Positions 25,572 through 35,200 of a stretch of DNA of 64,000 nt are shown here, one piece after another. The notes beneath the pieces were generated by a model. That model searched no databases. It had not been told where the DNA came from and worked only from the letters and a program-made list of their open reading frames with translations. A program made the position numbers and the translations under genes. Position 1 is the stretch's first letter, and every line of letters begins with the position of its first letter. The stretch comes from Criblamydia sequanensis CRIB-18 (GTDB lineage: Bacteria; Chlamydiota; Chlamydiia; Chlamydiales; Criblamydiaceae): positions 372,001 through 436,000 of the forward strand of contig NZ_CCEJ010000003.1 in NCBI RefSeq assembly GCF_000750955.1, read 5' to 3'.

Positions 25572-28118
25572 TTAAAAATCGTCATCCAAGTCGTCTATAT
25601 TTGGGTCTAAAGCTTGTTGAGAAGAGGCGCTCGATGCTAAAATCTTTCGCGGCTTGCTGCCTTCTTGAGGCCCAACGATTCCATTTTTTTCAAGAGCGTC
25701 CATTAAACTTGCGGCTCTTGCATAACCGATTTTTAATTTTCTCTGCAAGAAAGTTGTGGAGGCATTTCCGGTCTTTAACACAATTTCTTTGGCCTCATGG
25801 TAAAGAGAGTCTGCCGGCTCATCGATTTCCTCATCCATTCCACCATCATCAAAAGGCATGGAATCAAAAGACTCTATGACATATTCAGGAGCTGCTTGCT
25901 CTGAAATGAATTTGATGACCTTGTTGATGTCTTCATCGCGAATATAGGCGCCTTGCGCTCTCAAAAGGTTTGATGTTCCGGGCGGTAAAAAGAGCATGTC
26001 TCCATTGCCAAGAAGCGATTCCGCTCCAATTTCATCCAGGATGATTTGGCTATTCACTCGGCTTGCTACTTTAAAAGAGATCCTGGTTGGAAAGTTTGCT
26101 TTGATAAGGCCTGTGATCACCTCTCTTGAGGGTCTTTGAGTCGCTAATATCAAGTGAATGCCAACCGCCCTTGCCATTTGGGCAATTCTTGCAATAGGGG
26201 TTTCTATATCTTGCGAGGCGACCATCATTAAGTCTGCAAGCTCATCAATGATTCCAACGATATAAGGCATTGTCTTTGGAATCTCTTTTCCAAGCTCTTT
26301 TTCTTTCTCTTCATCAATGACACGGCCATTAAACGCTAAAATATTTCTTAAGCCTAAAAGTTTCAGCATTTCATAGCGGCTTTCCATCTCTTTGACAAGC
26401 CATTTTAAAGCGGCCATAGCACCAATTGGCTCATTAATCACAGGAGCTAGCATATGGGGCAGAGGGGAGTATGCGGTAAGTTCAACTTTTTTAGGATCGA
26501 CCATGATCAATTTGACTTCATCGGGTCTACAATTGAGCAAAATAGACATTACAATGGTGTTTATGCAGACAGACTTACCTGAGCCTGTAGCTCCGGCAAT
26601 GATACAATGAGGCATTTTAGCTAAATCACTCATCACCCACTCTCCGCTCACGGATTTGCCAAGAAGAATAGGGATGGCAAATTTTTTGGATTGAGATTGG
26701 TACGCTTGAAGCATCTCTCGAAAAGAAACTTCTTGGGGCAAAGGGTTTGGGATTTCTATGCCTACAGCGGCTTTTCCAGGTATCGGAGCTATGATTCGGA
26801 TGGATTTTGCTTCCATATTTAAAGCAATATCGCTCTCTAATGCTTTAATTCTTTGTACTTTAACGCCAATTGAGGGATGCACTTCAAAAGAATTGATGGT
26901 AGGTCCGCAGTTAATCTGTCCGACTTTAGCTTCTATGCCAAAACTTTGAAGCGTCTCTTCAAGAACCTCAGCTTGCTTCTTTAAATCCTTTCTAAGCTGG
27001 CTTTGGTCTACTTTTTGGGGAACAGTCAATAAGGAGTTTGAAGGAAGCTTATAGTTAACAAGAGAGGTGTTTTTAGACTTAAGCTCGGATATCTTGCTCT
27101 CGATAGACTTTTTTATAGCGGCATTTTCTTTCTTTTTTGAAACTTCTAAAGGATACTGAGGCATTTGAGGACCTAACGCCGGCTTTTCCAAATCGGCAGG
27201 GAAGAGGTCTTGCTGATCGGTTCTGCTATTAAATTTGCTAAAAGGATTTTCAGAAATTTCTTCCCCGAAGCTTTTTCTTGATAAAGAAGGTCTTTCTTGC
27301 AGATGTTTTTCGGGCTGTATAAGAAGAGTCTCTAAAGAATCTTTAGGGTTTTTTCTAGAATCCATTTCTTGCCCGGGCGATGTTTTTAGCATGACGTGCC
27401 TTTCTTCATTTTTAAAGGCTGACTCTTTGGCAAGAATAGGTTCTATTTTAAAATTTTTAAAATCGGGCATTTTAAATTTTTTAGTGAAATCAATAAGCCT
27501 TGTTAAACCATAAGCTAACCCTTTGGATATCAATAAGAAAAGGTTGATGGAGAAAAGCTCGGCTAATGCAAAAAGCATGATAAAACTAAAAAGAATAAAT
27601 GTGCCTGAGCTATTTAATAAGGTGGCAAGGTTAATTCTTGGAATGTCCCGATAAAGAAAATAAAAAAAGGAGCCTCCTAAATGATAATTAAACCCTTTAA
27701 GGGAGGATTCGGGATAAAAGAAATGGCGTAGGGAATAGCTTAAAGCCGGACTTGTTTCTTCAATAACCGAGAGAAGAATGCAAAGCGAGCTAATAAAGAG
27801 AGTGAAGTGAATAGATTGTTTTTTCAAGAATTCATTCTTGAAATTAAGAAGTTCGCTTATTGAAATCCAGATAAAAAAAAGGGCGATAAGAAAGCTTAAA
27901 ATTCCAAATAGCCCGTGAATAAGTTTACTAATCGAAAAGCCGATTGAACCAAGTAAATGTTTGTTTTCAGAATGAATAGAAAAACTGAATAAGGCAATAA
28001 ATAAAAGTAAGGAAAAAGTAAAAAGAAAAAGAGCTTTAGCTTCTCTCACATAAAATTGAAGGCCGTTTTCGCTTTTTTTAGCATTCCGTTTGTTGGTTTT
28101 ATTTTTTTTAACACCCAT
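25572..28118 (-). CDS. ftsK: DNA translocase FtsK
   Basis: Septal, membrane-anchored motor that pumps chromosomal DNA and activates Xer recombination at dif. 848 aa. Four to five N-terminal membrane helices (about 28-200), a short Lys/Glu/Pro linker (200-370), then the RecA-like motor with Walker A AGATGSGKSV and Walker B GIIDELADLMM, and a C-terminal winged-helix gamma domain (ASTTFLQRKLKIGYARAASL) that reads polar KOPS-type sites. Linker is short compared with E. coli FtsK and similar to SpoIIIE. The partner xerC is in the same window at 7807. Confidence 0.96.
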   Translation of the reverse strand: MGVKKNKTNKRNAKKSENGLQFYVREAKALFLFTFSLLLFIALFSFSIHSENKHLLGSIGFSISKLIHGLFGILSFLIALFFIWISISELLNFKNEFLKKQSIHFTLFISSLCILLSVIEETSPALSYSLRHFFYPESSLKGFNYHLGGSFFYFLYRDIPRINLATLLNSSGTFILFSFIMLFALAELFSINLFLLISKGLAYGLTRLIDFTKKFKMPDFKNFKIEPILAKESAFKNEERHVMLKTSPGQEMDSRKNPKDSLETLLIQPEKHLQERPSLSRKSFGEEISENPFSKFNSRTDQQDLFPADLEKPALGPQMPQYPLEVSKKKENAAIKKSIESKISELKSKNTSLVNYKLPSNSLLTVPQKVDQSQLRKDLKKQAEVLEETLQSFGIEAKVGQINCGPTINSFEVHPSIGVKVQRIKALESDIALNMEAKSIRIIAPIPGKAAVGIEIPNPLPQEVSFREMLQAYQSQSKKFAIPILLGKSVSGEWVMSDLAKMPHCIIAGATGSGKSVCINTIVMSILLNCRPDEVKLIMVDPKKVELTAYSPLPHMLAPVINEPIGAMAALKWLVKEMESRYEMLKLLGLRNILAFNGRVIDEEKEKELGKEIPKTMPYIVGIIDELADLMMVASQDIETPIARIAQMARAVGIHLILATQRPSREVITGLIKANFPTRISFKVASRVNSQIILDEIGAESLLGNGDMLFLPPGTSNLLRAQGAYIRDEDINKVIKFISEQAAPEYVIESFDSMPFDDGGMDEEIDEPADSLYHEAKEIVLKTGNASTTFLQRKLKIGYARAASLMDALEKNGIVGPQEGSKPRKILASSASSQQALDPNIDDLDDDF

Positions 28119-28217
28119 GTTTACCTATTAAGCTATTATCCCTCTATATTGCCTTTGAATTCAAGGAATGTCAAGTTTAGGAAGTGAAAGAAGAGGCTTT
28201 TTTATTCTTAAGCTATG

Positions 28218-28994
28218 TTAAAAAGCGAAAAGATAAAGAGATAGAAGCCCCATTAGAAAACAGTAGAGAGAAAAGAGACGAAGCTCTTTTTGACGAAAGC
28301 GTTTTAGAATCCATTTAAGTGAAAAGAGGCCTGATAAAAAAGAAGCCGTAAAAGCTGCAAAATAAATGGAAATCGAAAAATTAGGAATGGAAGATCCGCC
28401 TTCTTTTATTAAGTGCAAAGCCTCTAAAAATAAGGCTCCAAAAATCGTTGGAATAGATAGAAGAAAGGAAAATCGAAGCGCTTGATCAAAAGTCCAGCCT
28501 GAAACTCTTGCGGAAAGGAGAGTAGCCCCGCTTCTTGAAATTCCCGGGAAAAGAGCTAAGCTCTGTGAGATGCCGATAAAAAGGGCGCTTTTAAAAGTTT
28601 TAGGACGCGTCCCATAGTTAAAACTGCCTAAATATAAAATTAAGGCAGTTCCAATAAAGAATAAACCAAGCCACTCCGTCTTTTTAAACAACTCTTTTAT
28701 GGCGCTCATAAACGGAAGCAGGAAAAAGAGGGGAAGGAGAGCGGTTGTCAGTAAAAGAAATTCATTTTTCGAAGTCAATGCCTTTAAAATGTCTTTTTTT
28801 AAGACAATTAAAATCGCAAAGAGAGTCCCTGCATGACACAAAACATTAAAAAAAACAAAATTTATTTCTTTGGAGAAACCAAAAAGAGTTTGAAAAAAAG
28901 CGAGGTGGCCGGAGGAACTAACGGGGAGGAATTCAGTCAGCCCCTGAACTATTCCTAAAAATAAAGCGTGTATAAAGCTAAAAGAATCATTCAT
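28218..28994 (-). CDS. uppP: undecaprenyl-diphosphatase UppP (BacA)
   Basis: Integral membrane phosphatase that recycles undecaprenyl pyrophosphate to the carrier lipid for peptidoglycan and other envelope glycans. 258 aa, about eight helices. Signature segments are GIVQGLTEFLPVSSSGHLAF near the N-terminus and LFPGISRSGATLLSARVSG in the middle. Chlamydiae make a reduced peptidoglycan, so retention fits. It is followed by the tRNA-His gene upstream on the same strand. Confidence 0.95.
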   Translation of the reverse strand: MNDSFSFIHALFLGIVQGLTEFLPVSSSGHLAFFQTLFGFSKEINFVFFNVLCHAGTLFAILIVLKKDILKALTSKNEFLLLTTALLPLFFLLPFMSAIKELFKKTEWLGLFFIGTALILYLGSFNYGTRPKTFKSALFIGISQSLALFPGISRSGATLLSARVSGWTFDQALRFSFLLSIPTIFGALFLEALHLIKEGGSSIPNFSISIYFAAFTASFLSGLFSLKWILKRFRQKELRLFSLYCFLMGLLSLYLFAF

Positions 28995-29007
28995 GGCTTA
29001 AAAAAAA

Positions 29008-29085
29008 TGGGGCGATAGAAGGGGCTCGAACCCTCGACCTCCGGATCCACAATCCGGCGCTCTAACCAGCTGAGCTACTATCGCC
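29008..29085 (-). tRNA. tRNA-His (anticodon GTG)
   Basis: Folds as a full cloverleaf on the minus strand. Acceptor GCGATAG pairs with CTATCGC; D-arm GCTCAGCTGGTTAGAGC; anticodon stem CCGGA/TCCGG around loop TTGTGGA, giving GTG; T-arm with TTCGAGC. The identity marks of tRNA-His are present: an extra G at position -1 opposite C73. The 3' CCA is encoded (29008-29010). Confidence 0.97.
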
Positions 29086-29136
29086 ATCGAAGCTTAAATT
29101 TTTACGCTATTTCTATTTTTTTAGTCAACGCTTTTT

Positions 29137-30657
29137 CTAAAAAATTAAACTTTCGTGAGTCTTATTTTTGCGGGAATTAAAATTAGGGATTCCAATAAGG
29201 AAGATAAGTGTAAGAAGAAAGACTGCTATTTCCCCATTCAAAGGCATCTTAAGAACAAAATCAAAGGCCTTTGGCATACTTAGGGATAGGCTTAAAAGCC
29301 AATCGATAAATAACCCGTTAATATAAAAAAGAAAATTCCAGGAAAAAGGGGTTAAAAGTGATAAAAGGCTCAGAAAAAGGAAAAAAATCAGCGAAAAGCT
29401 AATCAGGACGGGGAAGTATAAATTGAATAGAGTTCCAAAAAGAGGAAAAGAGCCTATCAGAGCAAGAGTTAAAGGGAGTGCGACCACATTAACCCCCAAG
29501 GAAAGAGAGAGGCTTTTTCTCATAAACCCCAATAGGGAAAGCCCAACTTTTTCTTTAAAAGAAGAAGCTAAAAATTCAGTTTTTTTTCTTTCAGTAAAAA
29601 TTTTTATTAGAAGGCTTTCAAAGAAAGGTGTGAAAATTAAAAGGGAGAAAGTGATCGCAAAACTAAAGATAAACCCCAGGGAAAAAAGAGAAAAAGGGTC
29701 TATAATTAAACAAGCGGTTAAAGCCAAACCAAGAGCGTTAATCGAATTGGATTGTCTTCCGGAGATGCTTGCAAAAATAGATAGTAAGACCATGCAAAAG
29801 GCTCTGACAATAGAAGGAGACATTCCTAGGAAAAAAAAATAAAAAGTAAGGAGAAAGGCAAGCGCTGGCAAACGATAACGGGAAGGGGAAGCTGTTTTTA
29901 AAAGGGCTAACAGAAATAAAGAGATTAGACTAAAGTGAAAACCTGATATCGCTAAAATATGCTGCAAACCGAACCTTCCGAATGAAAAGGTAAGCTCTTC
30001 TTCTTTGAATTCGCCGATCGCCATGCCGGATACAAAGCTTGCGGCTTTTATAGAAGTGAGCTTATTTTTAATCCAGGAAGCTAAGCTTTTTTTTAACTCT
30101 TCCCGCAAGGGTTCTAGACTGAAATTTTCTTTTATAACTTTTAACTCGATTCCTTTTAAATTTTCTAGTTGAATTTGATGCTTTACTTTCGGGTGTTTTT
30201 TAAGAAAACCGGCGAATTCTATCAAACTTCCGGGCTTTAAATTTTTTGTTTTCTCAAAAGAGAAAAATGAACCCGGAATGTTTTTAGCGACAAGAGTTCC
30301 TTCCTGATCAATAAATTTCTTTAGATTGCCGAAATAAACTTTTTTTCCCGAGCTTGTTTTAACCTCAGAAATTTCAAAAAGAGCCGACCCTAAAATTCTA
30401 TCATCGCCTTTAAAATCAGGAATAACGATTAAAAATTTACTAACAAGAAAAACAAAGGCAAGAAGGGAAATCCAAGCGTAAATAAAATGCTTCGGGCCTT
30501 TTCTATTGAGAAAAAGAGGGCACAGGAAAAGAGATAGCGAGATCAGCAAGGGGGGTTCCAAACGTAAGGCTCCCCAAAGCCCATAAAGGATCGCCAAGCT
30601 ATAAAAAAAGGCTGGGTGCGATCTTAGAAAGTGAGCTATTTCTTTAAAGAAGGGCAC
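29137..30657 (-). CDS. comEC: ComEC/Rec2 competence channel, no metallo-beta-lactamase domain
   Basis: Inner-membrane channel that brings single-stranded DNA into the cytoplasm. 506 aa, many membrane helices. The N-terminal OB-like soluble segment (about 85-185) and the core Competence domain with RFGLQHILAISGFHFSLIS are clear. It ends at the last helix, so the C-terminal metallo-beta-lactamase nuclease domain of full-length ComEC is missing. Start is GTG at 30655-30657 with no clear Shine-Dalgarno. Chlamydia has comEC in this neighbourhood (CT339 by memory). Confidence 0.9.
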   Translation of the reverse strand: MPFFKEIAHFLRSHPAFFYSLAILYGLWGALRLEPPLLISLSLFLCPLFLNRKGPKHFIYAWISLLAFVFLVSKFLIVIPDFKGDDRILGSALFEISEVKTSSGKKVYFGNLKKFIDQEGTLVAKNIPGSFFSFEKTKNLKPGSLIEFAGFLKKHPKVKHQIQLENLKGIELKVIKENFSLEPLREELKKSLASWIKNKLTSIKAASFVSGMAIGEFKEEELTFSFGRFGLQHILAISGFHFSLISLFLLALLKTASPSRYRLPALAFLLTFYFFFLGMSPSIVRAFCMVLLSIFASISGRQSNSINALGLALTACLIIDPFSLFSLGFIFSFAITFSLLIFTPFFESLLIKIFTERKKTEFLASSFKEKVGLSLLGFMRKSLSLSLGVNVVALPLTLALIGSFPLFGTLFNLYFPVLISFSLIFFLFLSLLSLLTPFSWNFLFYINGLFIDWLLSLSLSMPKAFDFVLKMPLNGEIAVFLLTLIFLIGIPNFNSRKNKTHESLIF

Positions 30658-30670
30658 TTAGAAATACAAT

Positions 30671-31228
30671 TTAAATATCCAGCTCAAAATGACGTCTTCC
30701 GAAAGGTAAACTTGCGGAAGAATTTCTTGCAGAAAGAGCCTCAGTTACAGGCATCGATTTTGATTCCGACAGTTTTTTTGAGGAGAATTCTTTTAAATTC
30801 TGATTCTCTTGTTGAAAGATGCTTTCAACATGAACTTTTTTAGAAACCCGAATTGCATCGATTAAACTGCCTAGGGCATGATTAAAATCTTCTTTTAAAA
30901 GGGAAAGACCCTCCTCGTTAGAGGAGCTAGTGATAAGCCACTCATATCGGACAATAGTGTCATCTGAGAGGATTAATTTCTTTTGTTGTTTATCAAGGTA
31001 CTCTACAGTTCCAAGTAAAATTAGGGAAACATCCTGTTTAAGATGGGCGTTATCGTGAGTCTCAATCTCTTTAAATGGAGCATCGTTTTTTAATCGGTAA
31101 GCTTTAATCGTCCCCTCAATCTTTGATTTTTCCAGAACAACGACATGAGTAAAAATCTCATTGTTCCGCTTTTCATTATCAAAATAATTAAAATGCACCG
31201 CTTCTGTTTTTAAACTTTCCGAGGACAT
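30671..31228 (-). CDS. hypothetical protein, weak flavoprotein-reductase resemblance
   Basis: About 185 aa; ATG 31228 is chosen, but GTG 31246 and TTG 31273 are open in frame. The middle segment (GTVEYLDKQQKKLILSDDTI followed by RYEWLITSSS) resembles the 'V..ID...k.V.l.dG..i.YD.LI.A.G' stretch of pyridine-nucleotide disulfide reductases, but the FAD GxGxxG fold is absent. The C-terminal 60 residues are Ser/Lys-rich and look disordered. Ends 13 bp from comEC. Similarity is too weak for a functional call. Confidence 0.55.
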   Translation of the reverse strand: MSSESLKTEAVHFNYFDNEKRNNEIFTHVVVLEKSKIEGTIKAYRLKNDAPFKEIETHDNAHLKQDVSLILLGTVEYLDKQQKKLILSDDTIVRYEWLITSSSNEEGLSLLKEDFNHALGSLIDAIRVSKKVHVESIFQQENQNLKEFSSKKLSESKSMPVTEALSARNSSASLPFGRRHFELDI

Positions 31229-31341
31229 AAATTTTTTTTGACTCACATTGTTAAGATTTCTTAAATTTAACAAAAAAAATATTTATTTTCCATCGTCTAA
31301 TAAAAATTTAATTTTTTTTCTTAAATCCTAATAATCAGTGA

Positions 31342-31381
31342 CCTGGATAGATGATTTTTTCAAAAAAAATCTTTATCCAGG
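31342..31381. promoter_or_regulatory. long hairpin between divergent genes
   Basis: CCTGGATAGATGATTTTTTC (31342-31361) pairs with AAAAAAAATCTTTATCCAGG, an almost complete 20-bp stem with an A/T-rich top. It is 64 bp before the SUKH gene start and upstream of the divergent minus-strand gene, so it is not an ordinary 3' terminator. Could be a leader attenuator, operator or repeat. Confidence 0.45.
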
Positions 31382-31444
31382 AGTTGTTTGAATCTATTAT
31401 TCTTTTGTGTTAAAACCGATTAAAAAATGAATTAATTAAGAAAT

Positions 31445-32254
31445 ATGGACTCTCATTTCAAAATTTTTTTTAACGAATTATCAGAAGACCGGGATGGCGG
31501 ATTTCATAAAGTAATAGCTCTCCAAGATGAGCCTGAGCTCGATTGGAAAAGTATTTCTGTCTTAGCGCCTACTATCCCTAAAGGATGGTTTGAGCTCTCA
31601 AAATTGACAAAAGCTGAAAGACTAGACCTTGTCCAGCAATATTGGGAAAAAAAAATGGAATCCTATCCCGATTTTTGCAACTTCCTCGCAAAGTTTTTTC
31701 ATGAAGTAGATGATATTGGAATCTTTCTAACGCAAAAAACGGTAGACCACCCCTTTGAAGCCCAGATGGTTTACAGTTTATCCAAGACATCCTGTTTTTT
31801 TAGAGGCCTGCCCCCTCTTCTTGAAACGCAAGGGAACCAATTAAAAGATTCTTTCAAGGATATTATTTTTCCACAGGACTACCTTTCATTCTTGCAAATT
31901 CATAATGGTTTTTTCAAGACAACGGATAAAACCGGGCTCCTTAAAGCTGAAAATGTAATAAAAGAGTATCCTAAATTTCAAAGCTATTTTTCAGAAGATG
32001 AAGTCATTTTAACCTATGATAAGGAAGCCATAAATCCAAAAAAACTGATCCCTTTTTATATTTCTTTCGGCATGCCGTTTTACCAATGCTTCTATGCCGA
32101 TTGGTATCCTGAACAGGAAATGGGAAATGTCTATTTTTCTCTTCAGGATAAAATTGTATCCAACCTAAAAGGGGATACTGCCGGAGAAAACCTCTCTTTC
32201 CCCACCTTTATCGACTGGGTTTTATTTTACATGGAAAGAATTGTCAAAGGATAG
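31445..32254 (+). CDS. SMI1/KNR4 (SUKH) domain protein
   Basis: 269 aa. Residues about 133-250 match the SUKH fold: LKDSFKDIIFPQDYLSFLQ then IHNGFF is the typical 'lP.dY..fl..hNG' start, with WYPEQEMGNVYFS as the later conserved strand pair and FIDWVLFYMERI as the C-terminal helix. SUKH proteins often act as immunity proteins against polymorphic toxins, but are also common single-domain proteins. The N-terminal 130 residues (helical, AERLDLVQQYWEKK) are not recognised. Its stop is two bases from the stop of the convergent 1795-aa gene. Confidence 0.75.
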   Translation: MDSHFKIFFNELSEDRDGGFHKVIALQDEPELDWKSISVLAPTIPKGWFELSKLTKAERLDLVQQYWEKKMESYPDFCNFLAKFFHEVDDIGIFLTQKTVDHPFEAQMVYSLSKTSCFFRGLPPLLETQGNQLKDSFKDIIFPQDYLSFLQIHNGFFKTTDKTGLLKAENVIKEYPKFQSYFSEDEVILTYDKEAINPKKLIPFYISFGMPFYQCFYADWYPEQEMGNVYFSLQDKIVSNLKGDTAGENLSFPTFIDWVLFYMERIVKG

Positions 32255-32256
32255 CC

Positions 32257-35200
32257 TTAAGCAAAACCTACATGGAATGCCATCGATAAACCGGGACAAA
32301 TATCATTTGGCACATGTTCTTGAATCAGTCCCAAAAATACCCCAAAAGCAAAATGGCCAACCTTATAAACGAGCGCGCAATTTACATCCTCGTTTTGAGG
32401 TTGAGTGTGCGATAAGGTATAAATGAGCGCCGAGATAAGAACGCGGTTGACTCTAACTACCCTTGCGTCAACAAGAGGCAGAAGGCTCGGCTTATATTTT
32501 TGAAGCACTTTTTTGGGATATCGCTTTAGAAGCATTTCTTGCAATCCCACTCTGAAACATAGCTCATCGAAGATCGCAATCCTTGCCTTTCCGCCGAAGG
32601 GGATTATATTTCTTGCATTGTTGCATAGAATGGAAAAAAGAGTCGTTGCAGAAGACACTCTAAAGCAGATAGGATTGGCATTATTTAATTGGGCAAGCAT
32701 GAAGAAGGGGTTAAAGGAATAATTTATAATGAGGGAGCCGCAAGTTGCTAACGCATAGTTTGAAAAAATATAAATCCAAAAACGCGAGACTCGCTCTCTC
32801 AATGTGTATCTTTTTTTGAGATACTTATAGTACTTTTTATCAAGAGATTCTATTTCTTTAGCATCAAAGCCGACGACTCTTTTTCTAGACTCCTCACTGA
32901 ATTTCTTAAACCAATCGTCCATCATCTTAGTGAAAAATTCATTCTTCTTTTCAATCTTCGAGAAGTGATTGAGCAGTTTTTCATAAAAAGCATATATATA
33001 GGGATTTAATTGAGACCGGATTTTTCTCTCGCTTTTTGGGAAAGAGGGATGATTTGCATAGTAGTTGTAGATTTTATCAAAAAAATCCTCAAGAATCTTA
33101 GGGCTTGGATTTTTCTTAGAGATTTCAATTTTATAGATAATCCTTACCGCTAGTTTAATGGCTTTATTTTGTTCAAAAGAGTTGCATTTCAGTCCTTCCA
33201 AATTATCTTCGATTAGCTTTAAAATCCCTTCTAATTCATGTATAAGAGTGGAATAGAAGATGGGAGGCGTCAGCTTTAAAGTTTTTTCAATAAAAGTATA
33301 AATTAATTGAGGGTAATTTGAGTTGGAAAAAAAAGGCTTCATCTTCATATCATTTAGAAAAGGAAGTAGTTTGGCTGAAAATAGGCCTCTAAACTGATGA
33401 TAGATGACATTTTCTAAAAAAGGCAGACAGCTATCTACAAAAAGCTGCGCTTCATTTTTAGGTATCGGTTTCTTTAAGACTCTTTCAAAAAGAGGAAAGG
33501 CTTTTTCTACTAATTTTTCATGCCTTTGGCTCCCAAGAAGCTTAATTAAAGGGAGGATGACTTTTGTACGAGAGCATTTATTGTTTACGAATTTTAAAAG
33601 AACATTAAATAGAATCGTGTGATTTTTGAAACCTTCTATAGTAAAGGGATGAGCGTATTTGGGGTCGCTTCCTTCTTCGATAAACCTTGCAAAGCTTGCA
33701 ATATGAAACTCACTCACATTATTCCAGCGTATAGGGGTCCGCTTCTTTGAAGGCTTTTCAAGAAAAGGATCAAACTTTAGCAGGATGCTTAAGACTAAAG
33801 GGCAGATGATTTCTTCAACCAGATCAAGAAGGTAATCCTGATCAAGACAAGAAATCACTTTATTCGAGATTTTCTCTAGGCAGTCTTCTTTTGGACTTGA
33901 CGCCAAAATCCTATAACCTAAAAGAATGAGGGTATCGATTTCTTTTTTGTGAGTTTCTTCCTCGCAATCGATGAAGGGTTGTAGAAATAACTCGATGGTT
34001 TCAAGATGAGATGAGAGTTCCTCTTTAGTTATCACTTCGTTTATGCGGCAAAGAAGAACTTTAAAAAATTTAAAATTGCTTTCCAAGAGAAATTCACCAA
34101 ACACTTCTTGAAAACGGCTAGCATTCTCAAAAAACCAGATTATTCTTTTATCAAGAATTTTTGCGTTTTCAAGACAGCTTAACCAGCATTTTTTTCTTGC
34201 TTCTTGGCTACCCATCCATTCATTGCTCTCAAGAGCCATTAAATGATCAAAGGCTAACAAATTAAGGTCGGTATCTTTAAAGGCGCTCATTTTTTCAATT
34301 AATTGAGCCATCAAATCAATTGGAAGTGTGTCTCTATCGCTAACAAGTTTAAGAAGCGATTGCACTTCTTCTAGAGTGGGGTCTTTTTCGAGTACTTTTG
34401 ATCCTAAATGAAATAACACCGGATCCACACATAAAGGAGCATGCTTTAAAAGCTCATCTAGTGTCGCGACAAGCCATGACAGTCGATTTATTTTCGACTG
34501 AAAGGACATAAGCTCGACTAAATCGATAATTTCGTTAATAGGTTTTACCGAAGCATAAGCTTGAAAAAATTTAGAAGTTGAAGCGTTAATTCCTTTTTTA
34601 AGAGAAGGTCTTTTAGATAAATCATGAGTCTTAAAAAATTTAATGAGAAGAGGGAAGAAGGCTTTAATAAAAGAGATGGGGGTTTCTTTGGTTTCAATAT
34701 AATCAAGACTTCTTTGAAGAATTTTTAAAAGCGTATCCTTAAAGTTATCAGACGTTTTAAGGGGCCTCTCGGTTTCCTTCTCTTGCGAGGGAAGAAGAGC
34801 CTCTTGCATAGCAAGGTCTAAGAAAGTAAGCCGCTTTTTTAATAGGTCTTCTACATCTTGGAAAAAGGATTTAAACTTAAGATTAAATAAAAAATCTTGA
34901 GCAAATTTTAGACCCTTCGAGTCTAAAAGCAGGTCAAAAAGGCTTATTAATAGCGTTTTAGATTCCTCTAATAAGGGAACTTGAGTGGCTAAAAATAGCG
35001 CGATTAAGGCACTTGCCCCTTCAAAATCTTTTGATTCAATAATCAAGGGACATTTCTTTCCTAAAAGCTCGTGCAATTTATTGGCAGCTTTTGGGATCAA
35101 ATTTTTTTCGAAAGGTTCTTCAATCGTTTCCTTTAATAGAGAAATATCGCCATTTAATTCTAATGAAAGATTAAGCAGAGCTTCTTGATAGCTTGCGAGA

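Noticed and set aside
29423-29842. 139-codon basic frame on the plus strand
   Set aside because: Antisense to comEC; Lys/Arg-rich composition is what the complement of membrane-helix codons gives.
31445-32254. SUKH gene as part of a polymorphic toxin-immunity operon
   Set aside because: It is convergent with its only large neighbour, and that protein shows no PT-toxin or delivery domain I can recognise.
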